From Immersiella caudata (taxonomy: Eukaryota; Ascomycota; Sordariomycetes; Sordariales; Lasiosphaeriaceae): DNA of 64,000 nucleotides. The notes under the pieces are model-generated. The model ran no database searches and was not told the DNA's origin. It saw nothing but the letters and a program-made list of their open reading frames with translations. The stretch covers positions 5,084,001 to 5,148,000 of the forward strand of contig JAULSU010000002.1 of assembly GCA_030512335.1 (NCBI GenBank), in the 5' to 3' direction. The translations under genes were made by a program, and so were the position numbers. Positions 23,176 to 34,053 of the stretch are shown piece after piece; the stretch's first letter is position 1; every line of letters begins with the position of its first letter.

Positions 23176-24369
23176 GGCGGACAGCGCAGCTAAAGGGGAA
23201 CCAGAAATGAGTTTGGCCGTCATGAGAAGGTCAGCAACGCTATTGACAGAGTTAAGGAGCGTGTTTTTAAATGTGAAGAGGCATTCGAGGCATCTTTCCA
23301 TGTCCTCCATCCAATGAAACGTGGGATTTTTCAGATATGGAGAGAGGTATGGAAGCATGTCAAGCTCGTTTCTCACACCACGCAGCAGCATGGCATTTGT
23401 GATGTTGGTTGGGGGTCGTCGGGGATGTGGGGTGATGCGCGAACGGAAGGCGCCAGGGGCAAATTTGGACAATGATTTGTGGCGTCGATGACAGCCTTCA
23501 ACATGTGCGCTTCAGGGGAAGGCAAGGGCTGATAAATGACCATCATAATAATGGGAAATATTCCAGGCCTGTCGAGAAAGAGACCAGTTTCAGTTTCCGG
23601 TAAACCTGCATGGCGTGATGGCTAGTTTCGAAACAAATCCCCGATGGCTTGCTGGAATTGTCCGCCCGAGATCCCGGTTGACCGGGCAGGATTCGAAGCA
23701 GAACACACTTCCAAATGACGTCGGGCAACCCCTGCCGCCAACAAAATTGCCCAGAGAAAGTGGCAAACCCACAACAAGGCGCCTTGCATGGAGCAGATAG
23801 CTGGGAAAACCTTCCCTATCATTTGGACAACTACAATCATCGCAAAGAGAGATTGGGCATCAAAGGTCAAGACGCCAACCATGTCAACGCCGAGATTTAA
23901 GAGGGTGTCAGGGTTAGGGCAGCAATCGGGCCTAGCAGGCTCAGGGGCAAAGAGGGGCCAAGACTTGCCCCGCCAGCTTAGTCATAATCGGTTAGGGGGC
24001 AATCCAAGGGTCGGCACCCAGGTTTCCAGACTCCGCGCTGCTGACCACATCTGCGGGGCTGTTTGTTGCACGCTGGAACACCCCTGCTCCATCGCCTCAC
24101 TGGCTCGCTGGGCTGCCCGCACCACACGCACTCCAGGTCCGACCGTCGTTCCGTCAACCTTGGAATCTGAACACCGCACAGGGTCTCCTTCCGCGGTAGT
24201 GGCTAACGATTCCAGTCGCCGGCATCGACATCGACATCGGCATCGCCATTTTGCTTTACATCTCTCTCTCTCTCCGCACCCTAGGACCTACGCTAGCTCG
24301 ATCGCTCATCAACACTCTTTTGGCACAGCAGCACCCTACGCCCCGCGACACTCGCATTTCATACCCAAA
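23176..24369. other. Intergenic / promoter of the AGC kinase
   Basis: No gene seen. The last 150 bases have CATCGA/CATCGG repeats near 24225-24247 and a CT dinucleotide run near 24262-24276, typical of leaders of constitutive fungal genes. Confidence 0.5.
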
Positions 24370-26569
24370 ATGTCGTGGAAACTTACCAAGAGTACGTAGT
24401 TGGTCTTCCCCGCCATCGTCGACTCCTCTCTCTCTCTCGCAGCCCGACCGCGGTCGGGCTGCTCGGGGACTTTCTTCGTTCTGGCACCATGCCGGATCCT
24501 GTTCCGGAGGCCTCGTTTTCGGCTGGCTGACATGAATATCGTTGCAGAATTGAAGGAGACCCATCTGGGCCCTCTAACGAGCACCTTCTCCCGATCTCCG
24601 TCGACATCCACCATCACAGACAAGGAGAGCAAGAGCCCTGGCGGCCTTTCCGGGACGGCAACCCCCACACATGAGAATGCCATCGGTGAGCATATTACCC
24701 GCGTAGCTGGCTCGCATCTTCCCCGCTGACCGCATCGTGTGACAGCGGCCTCCGAAGCGCTCACCCAAGTCCCGGTGATAACACCGAAACCTGGCATCCT
24801 CGTCGTTACCCTGTACGAAGGCCAGGGGTTCTCTCTCCCAGAACAACACCGAAATTCTTTCAACCCGACTCATGCAGGGAACTCCCTCTCGACCGGAAAT
24901 GCGCTCGGCATGGCGGGCTCCATGCGGCCGTCTTCCTCGTCGCGGGCCGGGGGCTTTATCAATGGCAGTCGGCCGCAGACGTCTGGTGGCTTCAGCGGTA
25001 TTCCCACAAACCACGGCCGTATTTCGACCAAGTACATGCCATATGCTCTGATCGATTTCGACAAGGTGCAAGTCTTTGTCAACTCGGTCGAGGGCAACCC
25101 GGAGAACCCTCTTTGGGCTGGTTCCAACACGCAGTACAAGTTCGACGTGTCAAGAGTTTCAGAGCTCAACGTCCATGTCTACATCCGAAATCCCAACGCG
25201 CCGCCGGGTTCCGGTCGAAGTCAGGATATCCTACTCGGCGTGGCCCGCATCAACCCTAGGTTCGAGGAAAAGCAGGCTTTCGTGGAGGATCCCAAGCTGA
25301 GCAAAAAGGACCGCGAGAAGGCGGCGGCCGAGTTTGCCAGCCGCCAACGCGCCCTAGGCCAGAGCGGCGTGGAGTGGACCGACATACACGCCGGAACGGG
25401 CAAGCTCAAGATCGGCGTTGAATATGTGGAGAACCGTGCCGGCAAGTTGAAGATTGAAGACTTCGAGTTGCTCAAAGTGGTTGGCAAGGGCAGCTTCGGC
25501 AAGGTCATGCAGGTTCGGAAGAAAGACACCAACCGGATCTACGCGCTCAAGACGATCCGAAAGGCGCATATCATTTCAAGATCCGAAGTCGCACACACGC
25601 TGGCAGAGCGGTCGGTTCTTGCACAGATCAACAACCCCTTCATCGTACCACTCAAGTTCACCTTCCAGAGCCCCGAAAAGCTGTACTTCGTCCTCGCCTT
25701 TGTCAACGGCGGCGAGCTGTTCCACCACCTGCAAAGGGAACAGCGTTTTGATGTCAACCGCAGCCGATTCTACACCGCCGAGCTCCTGTGTGCCCTCGAG
25801 TGTCTTCACGGCTTCAACGTCATCTACCGCGACTTGAAGCCTGAGAATATTCTTCTCGACTACCAGGGCCACATTGCCCTGTGCGATTTCGGCCTCTGCA
25901 AGCTGGACATGAAGGACGAGGACAGGACTAACACGTTCTGCGGCACGCCTGAATACCTGGCACCCGAGCTGTTGATGGGTAACGGCTACAACAAGACGGT
26001 CGACTGGTGGACTCTTGGCGTTCTTTTGTACGAGATGTTGACGGGCCTACCGCCATTCTATGACGAAAACACCAACGAGATGTATCGCAAGATCCTTAGC
26101 GAGCCGCTCCACTTCCCCGACCACGACATTGTGCCGCCAGCGGCCAAGGACCTTCTTACGAAGCTCCTAAACCGCGACCCTACACAGAGGTTGGGAGCCA
26201 ACGGCTCAGCTGAGATCAAGGCCCACCCGTTTTTCCACGCCATTGACTGGCTCAAGCTGTTGATGCGGAAGTATGATCCCGCATTCAGACCGAGCGTGGT
26301 ACGTTGACTTCCCTTTCATCTCCCCCTACAGTGTTTCGGTCCCACAGCTAACCACCACCACGCAGGTTGATGCCCTGGATACGGCCAACTTTGACCCCGA
26401 GTTCACCTCGGAGCCCCCTCAAGACTCATATGTTGAGGGGCCTATTCTATCGCAGACGATGCAGAACCAGTTCACAGGCTTCAGCTACAACCGGCCCATT
26501 GCGGGGCTCGGAGATGCCGGAGGCAGTGTTAAGGACCCATCGTTCGTGGGAAGCATTCAAGACAGGTAG
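24370..26569 (+). CDS. ypk1: Ypk1/YpkA-type AGC serine/threonine kinase
   Basis: Protein kinase of the Ypk/SGK group, acting downstream of TORC2 and Pdk1 in membrane-lipid and growth control. Four exons (24370-24391, 24548-24685, 24746-26298, 26366-26569) yield 638 residues, all junctions in frame; introns end GTTGCAG, GACAG and CGCAG. An N-terminal C2-like region (PGILVVTLYEGQGFSLP to KLKIGVEYVEN) precedes the kinase domain: GKGSFGKV near 300, Lys322 in YALK, YRDLKPEN near 415, DFG near 434, activation-loop TFCGTPEYLAPE with Thr450. The tail holds the turn-motif region FTSEPPQDS and the hydrophobic motif FTGFSYNRP, the predicted TORC2 site. The first coding exon is just 22 nt, and intron 1 (156 nt) contains a perfect palindrome. 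Identification is secure; regulation is known from yeast homologues, not shown here. Confidence 0.95.
24439..24462. repeat. Perfect 24-bp palindrome in kinase intron 1
   Basis: A self-complementary sequence centred on CCGCGG between 24450 and 24451, with arms GCAGCCCGACCG and its reverse complement and no mismatch. It lies inside the first intron of the Ypk1-type gene and would form a hairpin in the pre-mRNA or serve as a dimeric protein site on DNA. Confidence 0.85.
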
Positions 26570-27791
26570 ACAGCAGCGTGGATAACGTGCGTGCCCGGGA
26601 CATCCGGGACATGGGATCTTGCGTTGCAGAGGGCGTAGCGCATTTGCAGTGGACATAACAAAGCGGTGCAGCATCCTGGCTTGGATTTTGGTTGGGGAGG
26701 GGGCGCGAGAGTGGCGACAACGTGCGGCGCACGAGTTCTAGAGCGAAGGGCTGTTACCCTAGGCCCAGGACCATGCGCTTCCATATATGGAGTTTGGCAT
26801 GATGAGAAAGTTTTTGGTACTTTGTGCTGTTTCTGTCTTTTCCCTCCTTTCGTTCCCCTGTTGAGAAAATGGTGTAGAATACCACTTGTCGATCTGACCT
26901 GCTGAGTCAGGCACGAAGAAACAATCACAGACCAACATATACCCAGGGGCCTAGGCTCTGTTTCGCATCTCGAAAACGTATCTTGCGACTGGGCATGTTG
27001 TGCGCTGACCCAGTCGCAGACTCCCACGCCAGCGTTGTGGATCGTGCGATGGAGGCTCTTACTCAGCCCCTACGAATTGGATAAATGCCAGAGCCGCGCG
27101 GGGTCTGGCGGAGGAGGGGTTTCAGAGGGGCATTTCGAGGTGGGGCAGTTGCAAGCAGCTGCTGCGTTCTTTGATGACGTCCTACAGCTTGTGCTTGATC
27201 GCCCACTAGAAGGGCGCCGATGAGGCCGGGCTCGAGAGGAGCGCCTCAGACCATGCCATGGAGCCGTGGGAGCTTACGCAGCTAAGATCCAGCAGAAGTA
27301 TTAAAAGACCTTATGTCGAAGCCTTCGTCCGAGTTCTGCGCTACCATCCTATCTGCTCAACCTTCCCCCCACGTCACTAGCAAACCCTTCACGGAAAAAG
27401 CTCGTTTGGTAGATCGACTTCATCCAAGCCCCACTGGTAAGTTTTTACCCCAGCCCTTGATCCTATCCAACACCTCCAAAGTAACAGGCATCCTGGCCAG
27501 TCCTGGCCCTGAGGTAATTGTTATCAAAGTGAGCGGGCGGCAACGGTTCGTTTGTGGGGGGTGGGCTCTTGCTCGGAAGTCGCGTTGCGGGCGAGTGCGG
27601 GGCATCGTTCGTCACCCCACCTCCGCGGACCGGTTGAAAGGGGGTGTTCACAGCATTAGAGCTCGAAGCATCCAGCAACTTTATTCCTCTCAAAGCAGAC
27701 GCTGACAGTATTTATACCGGCAGTCTCTTCGTGACCTCCGAAAGCCTCTCGAGTTTCCCCGAAACGCTCTCGACAGAACCAACGTGCAAAA
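26570..27791. other. Intergenic / promoter of the PGI gene
   Basis: 3' region of the kinase and promoter of the isomerase. Short frames here have no motif. A TATAC-like segment lies near 27710. Confidence 0.5.
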
Positions 27792-29529
27792 ATGGCTCCG
27801 ACGAACAACCTCCCGGCCTGGGCCGATCTCCAGGCGCACCACGATAGCGTCGGGAACTCTTTCGTCCTAAAGGAGGCTTTCAAGTCGGATCCCGAGCGTT
27901 TCAATAAGTTTTCGCGCATTTTCAAGCTTCCCGCCGCTGTGTCGAGCGACTCGGTCGACTCGGAGATCCTGTTCGACTTCAGCAAGAACCTCGTCACCGA
28001 AGAGACGCTCGACAGGCTCGTCAAGCTTGCCGAGGAGGCCGGCCTCGAGAAGAAGCGCGATGACATGTTCGATGGTAAGAGGATCAACTTCACCGAGGAC
28101 CGCGCCGTCTACCACGTCGCCCTCCGCAACGTGGAGAACACACCCATGACCATCGACGGCGTCGATGTTGTCAATACCGAGGGAGGCGTCAACGATGTGC
28201 TGGAACATATCCGCGTCTTCTCGGAGCAGGTGCGCAGCGGCGAGTGGAAGGGTTTCACAGGCAAGAAGTTGACAAACATTGTCAATGTCGGCATTGGAGG
28301 GTCTGATCTGTAGGTTTTGGCACCCGATTGCTCCCCTGGCTGTGTTTCTGACTCGTCCCTTCAGGGGGCCAGTTATGGTCACTGAGGCACTCAAGTTCTA
28401 CGGCGCCAAGGACACGACGCTTCACTTTGTGTCCAACATTGACGGCACGCACATCGCCGAGGCCCTCGCGCACTCGGATCCCGAGACGACCCTCTTCCTC
28501 ATTGCCTCCAAGACGTTCACAACAGCCGAGACTACAACCAACGCCAACACGGCCAAGTCGTGGTTCCTCGAGAAGACTGGCGGCAAGGGCGAGATCGCCA
28601 AGCACTTCGTCGCCATGTCGACGAACGAGGCCGAGGTCACCAAGTTTGGCATTGACGCTAAGAACATGTTCGGCTTTGAGAGCTGGGTTGGCGGTCGCTA
28701 CTCGGTCTGGAGTGCCATCGGTCTCAGCGTAGCGCTCTATATTGGCTATGACAACTTCCGCAAGTTCCTCGCGGGCGCACACGAGATGGATAAGCACTTC
28801 CACACGGCGCCTCTGCGAGAGAACATCCCGGTGCTGGGTGGTCTCCTGAGCGTCTGGTACTCCAACTTCTTCAACGCTCAGACGCACCTTGTGGCCCCCT
28901 TCGACCAATATCTCCATCGTTTCCCTGCGTATCTCCAGCAACTCTCGATGGAGTCCAACGGCAAGTCGGTGACCTCAGACGGCAGCCGGACCAAGTATAC
29001 CACAGGCCCGATTCTCTTCGGCGAGCCGTGCACTAATGCACAGCACTCTTTCTTCCAGCTTGTCCACCAGGGCACCAAGCTGATCCCAACTGACTTCATC
29101 CTGGCCGCCAAGTCGCACAACCCCGTCTCGGGTCACCTGCACCAAAAGATGTTAGCATCCAACTACCTGGCGCAGGCTGAAGCTCTCATGGTCGGAAAGA
29201 CAGCCGACGAAGTTCGGGCTGAGGGCGGTGTAGCCGAGAACCTGGTGCCACACAAGGTTTTCTTGGGTAACCGACCCACAACCAGCATTCTTGTCGGCAG
29301 CCACATTGGCCCGGCTGAGCTAGGCGCTCTGATTGTCTACTACGAGCACCTCACCTTCACCGAGGGTGCTGTATGGGACATCAACAGCTTCGACCAGTGG
29401 GGTGTTGAGTTGGGCAAGGTTCTGGCCAAGAAAATTCTCAAGGAGATTGACGAGGCTGGTAACGGTCAGGGACACGACTCGTCTACCGGAGGCCTTTTGG
29501 GTGCATTCAAGAAGTACGGCGGTTTCTAA
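27792..29529 (+). CDS. pgi1: Glucose-6-phosphate isomerase
   Basis: Cytosolic glycolytic enzyme interconverting glucose 6-phosphate and fructose 6-phosphate. Exons 27792-28309 and 28365-29529 give 560 residues, the usual length. The 55-nt intron (GTAGGT...CTTCAG) interrupts the Leu codon in GIGGSDL|GP, one of the sugar-phosphate-binding loops. Both family signatures are present: VGGRYSVWSAIGLSV and FDQWGVELGKVLAKKI. Other conserved stretches include SKTFTTAET (phosphate loop) and SNIDGTH. The ATG at 27792 has an AAAATGGC context and the N-terminus aligns with the family in type and length. Codon bias is strong, fitting a highly expressed gene. Nothing odd. Confidence 0.97.
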
Positions 29530-30513
29530 GGTGGAGTAACGGAATCATAGGTTTTCCAAGTTCGCAGGCGACTCGTTGGTCTTTTGTGAATTGGCGTCTT
29601 GTAGGAACAAGCCACACGTAGCGAAGTGTGTCGCCAGACCAATATCGCCCACCTAAAAGAGAAGGGCTACAGAATTAATAAAGTATTACCAGCCAACGTC
29701 TCATATGTGTTCGGCCAGTGATTCTCACATTATCAGTTACCTATGATGCTACAGAGTTGTGAGGGAAAGGGGGTGGAGCAAGCACGGGGCATGCGGCTAT
29801 GGGAGCCGACTGGGCAAGTGAACTGTCCCTATCCGCATACAGACATGGAGGAGATATTGGTGAGTGCCAGAAACTTTCGATATGAGGTTTAAGGACGCCT
29901 CTAGGGCCACGGTAGGCAGGTCAATTAAGGCTCTGTGAGATCACCAGGCAGCATCTACACCAAACCCAGACTTAAACTCCCTCTTTGGTCGGGTTTCTAC
30001 ACTTTGGAAGCTTGAAGCCCCGTCTAAACAAAAACCGCGATGATAATCTCGACAAGCTGTTCGGAGTGGTGGAAAATCTATAATCGCCGTAGGTATGCTT
30101 GAGGCTCGGTCTTCGTGTTTTAAAACAGAGCTCACGTAAAAGATCAGGGGCTCATGCGCGGCCTCAGTCCATCATATCGGAAACCCCAGAGTATGTAGTA
30201 CAGCGCGTAGATTTGATCAATTATCATTCTACCCCTGTCCAAATCAAACACCCACTTGCGACTAGATGAAGGCGGCCCCTTCACAGCAATTTAGTAAGAT
30301 GCCCCGGCATACCACCTGAGCGTAACATCTGGACATAACACCTGGAAGGACACACTATCTTTCCAAGACATCCTCCCCCTCAAGGCTCCGCAAAGCCCAC
30401 CGCAGCAAGCAAGATAGCCAGACCTCAAATCATGGGATGGCTCATCCCAGACAGCACACCCCACACGACCGCTATCACTGTCCCTCCCATCATATCCTCC
30501 AACAAAATGCAAA
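29530..30513. other. Intergenic, no gene seen
   Basis: 3' region of the isomerase gene and AT-richer DNA without supported features. Confidence 0.5.
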
Positions 30514-30696
30514 GGGCTCGTGGTGTAACGGTAGCACGTTGAGGATGTGATGATCGGACACGTTTGAATTCCCCCGTTCGAATCTCACAGCTTGAAATGT
30601 ACATACCTAATTCCCCACTCGTATGAAAAGGAAAAAAACACAAGAAAACGACACCGCCCATCCCCGGAGGTTCTGGTTCAATTCCGGGCGGGTCCG
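30514..30696 (+). tRNA. Split tRNA-like locus, possibly with a long intron or a relic
   Basis: A 5' half begins GGGCTCG, then T8, G9 and a D arm GTGT/GCAC with loop AACGGTA (an A box). A 3' half at 30662-30696 has a GAGGT variable loop, a five-pair T arm with TTCAATT loop (B box GGTTCAATTCC), and acceptor strand CGGGTCC plus G73. The two acceptor strands pair over all seven positions, with two G-U pairs. TTTT at 30702-30705 could terminate Pol III. Placing U33 at 30546 gives anticodon GTG (His), a stem of four pairs in five and an intron of about 110 nt at the usual site, but this needs one extra base after the D arm. Another TTCGAAT element at 30578-30584 is unexplained. The structure could be a decayed tRNA or tRNA-derived repeat. 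Confidence 0.35.
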
Positions 30697-31566
30697 TCTT
30701 ATTTTCGCTTATATTTACTTATACTTCAAACACCAATACTCGAACTATTGGTATCCTCTGGTTAGGGGGCATCCCCTGTCGACACAGGCTCGTGATGTTC
30801 AGTTCGGTGTTCATCCCTTGCCCCTTTTTCGGTGTAATCCGAGAACATCATGGTTCGCAGTAACTGTCGAAAGTCATCGTGTTGGTTGCCGCATTCACCG
30901 ATCGGCGAGATCAAGCTAGCTGTGACGACTAGATGCGCCGTGGTGTTGTGGCACAGCACACCGGCTATCTATGCTTCGATACTCACAGGGAGAATAATGC
31001 TGACATGTTTCCGGCCCGCGAGTGCGGTTCGTCCGTGCCGTGATGATACCTAGACAAGCTTGGCACAAAACTAACGGTGCCGCTCGCAAATTGTTAATTA
31101 CCATCAAGGGAAGACCAGGTCAGCTAAGATTCTCTACTCTTATGACGAAAGACCGTACAGTGGTAGCGATCAGACTAATCTGCTAGGAATCCGAACACTA
31201 TATGTGCCATAATCCGAACAGCAGGCGAAAAGACGGGGTCAGATGCTGAGAGGGCAGCGCAGATTGGCCCATCGGCCGCGGCTTGATATGAGCTTGTCGG
31301 GCCGGATATGATCGTCGATGTCTAGCTGTGTGGCTCGCGCTCAATGCGGGCAACCAACCATTTGCATTACCTGGACTCGGCTAATATATAGAGAACGTTC
31401 ACCTGAAATCCGAATGCGACCTGTCCATTCAGACAGTTTGCAGAAGAGCATTGTCGCTCCTTTGAATATCAAAAGTCCGCCCTCTGTGATCCTGGAACTG
31501 TTATGAGTTTGATATTTCGAAGAGGAGGACCAAAGCTAACACCGAGACGCATGATCCAACGTCACC
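30697..31566. other. Intergenic, no gene seen
   Basis: AT-richer DNA before the ankyrin gene. No supported feature. Confidence 0.5.
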
Positions 31567-34053
31567 ATGGAGGCCGTTGGCGCTGCATTCGGCATTGCAG
31601 ACATTGCACTTCGAACTAGCTCCAAGCTATGGACCTTGTCAGGGGCGTGGCGCGATGCGCCCGGTGATCTTGAACGGCTGCGCGACGATCTATCAAGAAC
31701 TCAGCGCTTCTTTGCCGAGACGCAAGAGGGCATTAACGCCATGTATGACCTCGGTCCAGGGGTGCAGAAGGAATCTCACTCCTCATACCGAGAAATGGAG
31801 CGCCTTATCGACAAGGGATATGCTGTCCTGGAGCAGATCGAAGAGTTTATCGACAGTCTGAACCGACCAACTGGGGTGGATATGCCTCGAGACTTGGGAA
31901 AAAGGAGAAGGATCATATGGATGACGAACACCGGGAAGATCAGCAAGCTGAGGAACGAACTGCGAAGTATCACGTCGAACGTGTGCCGTTTGCTCATCGC
32001 GCAAAACGTGTAAGTCGTCTTCAGGGGGCGCCCGTTCTTTGTCTGACAATCTGTAAGATCCATGTCAGCCGAGATATACATGTCGCTCGAGAAGTCGCAG
32101 GACGACCTAGCAACATATGTCAGCGACCGCGTCACGTCGCGCACCGAGCAGAGCTTGAGATCATATCAGAATGTGACCATTTCCCACCTCGGGAAGGCAC
32201 TCGAGATGTCCCAACACGAAATCATCTCCCACATGGATCGTCGACTGGGATTGTTGGAGAGCAAGATGACTTCATCCTCCTCTGGTAGGGCGGGAAAAGG
32301 TCCTGAAGCAAACAACATCTCGCTCAGTCTACAGCAAATTCAGTTGCAAGTCAGCGTAGGCCAAGAAAGTCTCCAGGGGAAGGGCAATGAGGACAGTTCG
32401 TACCAGCCCGAGAGATCCGAGCCTTCTGGTTCGACACCGCCCGCTTCAACCCCGTCTAGTTCAACTCCTTCCAGCTCAACCCCTTCCAGTTCAGCCCCGT
32501 CTGGTTCGTCACCGCCCGGTCGAGATCTTGTCCCTGTTCCTCGAAAACAAGGAAAAACTTGCGACAACTCGTGCAAGTGCAGATGCCACGCGCCGAGCAC
32601 ATACCACTGGGTCATGACATCCATGCGGTCCATCCTAGGAGATATCTCATTGAACTACCGCGGCGTTTCAACACGGTGCACTATCAGAACCTGTCGAGGC
32701 TTCGGTCAAACCCGCCGGCAGTCCCGACGCGTGCATGTCTTGTACTCGTTCCCCAGCTGGTTGGCAAGAGCCACGCTGTACATGCTCTACTCGAGCAGTC
32801 TCACCGGAAACCCGGAGATGGTCATTCGCGTCATGAACCGGCTGCCGCTTTCTCAGCTGCAGGCCAACAGTATCTTTGGGCGGGCACGGGCGGGTGATAC
32901 CGCGGGCGTCAAGGCCTTGCTGCGAGAGGGAACGGTGTGTATCAACGATGTCATTGCCGACACCGGTATCAGCGCGTTGCTGTTTGCGATTGTATATGGG
33001 GACCCTGAAATGGCACGAGTGTTGTTGCAGGCCGGCGCCGACCCGTTCCAGGAGGCCCGCGCCGGGCTGGGCAGCTGCGTCGCTTATGCCTTTCAGCTGA
33101 TGATGAACGGGAAGAAGATTGAAACGGCACGGCTGTTCCCCATCGACAAGTTCATCGAAGATATGGAGTTCCCTCCGCTGTCCCGTATTGTGATGGGCGA
33201 CTTGCATGTCGACCTCGCTGAAGCCCTCGAGTTGCCAGAGTATGCAGCGGACATCAACTTTGTGAGCGAGGTCGGATGGGCACCTCTCGATATCGCTGTG
33301 CACAAGGGCGACGTAGAAGCCGTGAAGTTGTTGGTTAAAGCGGGGGCTGATCTAGACACCGCCACGGGGGCGAGGGCGTCAACGCCGCTTCTCCGGGCGT
33401 GCATCAACGGCGATTTTGAGGTAGCCAAGGTGCTGCTTGAAGCCGGTGCCAACATCCACAAGCAAGACCGTGACGAAAACGGCCCGATGACCAACGCGGC
33501 GAAGGCTGCAGTTGACACGTCTCGACTAATGTCGTTATTGATGCGATACGGCACAGACATCGAAATCCCTGGTGGTCCCTCTCGGAGTCCACCGCTGGTT
33601 CTCGCTGTGGTCGAAGGGACCATCGAGAACGTCCGGTTTCTCCTCTTGCGCGGAGCCAACATCAACTGGCGTGATCCTGACGGGGACACGCCCATAATCG
33701 ACGCCATAATCCGCGGGCATTGCGACAAGGTTGAGTTGCTGATGGAGCACGGATGCAACATTCAGAATGTCAACAACGAAGGCCAAGGAGTTCTGCACTT
33801 CGTGGCGAGCCACGGAACCCGAGAGGTGATGAAGCTATTCGCATCGAAGAGGATAACCAAGCTCGACCCAGGAGTAAAGGACAAGCAGGGGAGAACACCG
33901 GTGAACTACTTCAACGCCAGAAACCCGCCGCCAACACCTGAGTATCGGGAGACATTCGATGAAATGCTTGACAGCTTGGAGCGGGGCTTTTATGGGATCG
34001 ACGCGGATTCGGATGGACAGGAATTTTTCGATGCTTGGGAGACATTCAGTTAG
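31567..34053 (+). CDS. NLR-like ankyrin-repeat protein with fungal Helo-like N-terminus
   Basis: Protein of 812 residues from exons 31567-32009 and 32058-34053; the 48-nt intron (GTAAGT...CTGTAAG) splits a Val codon. The first 150 residues (EAVGAAFGIADIALRTSSKL and the helical stretch after it) resemble the fungal Helo-like N-terminal domain of STAND/NLR-type proteins. A helical linker is followed by a Ser/Thr/Pro repeat (about 268-302), a Cys cluster CDNSCKCRCHA, then from about residue 420 to 760 a series of ankyrin repeats (GDTAGVKALLREG, GDPEMARVLLQAGADPF, GDVEAVKLLVKAGADLD, GDFEVAKVLLEAGANI, GHCDKVELLMEHGCNI). No NACHT/NB-ARC P-loop is seen, so it is an N-domain plus repeat-sensor form. 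A role in non-self response is inferred from domain family. The ATG has an ideal CACCATGG context. Confidence 0.85.
32416..32520 (+). repeat. 15-bp coding minisatellite, about 7 units
   Basis: Units of the type TCAACCCCGTCTAGT are repeated about seven times within the ankyrin gene and encode a five-residue Ser-Thr-Pro-Ser-Ser pattern. Units differ by a few bases. The length is a multiple of three, so copy-number change would keep the frame. Confidence 0.8.
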
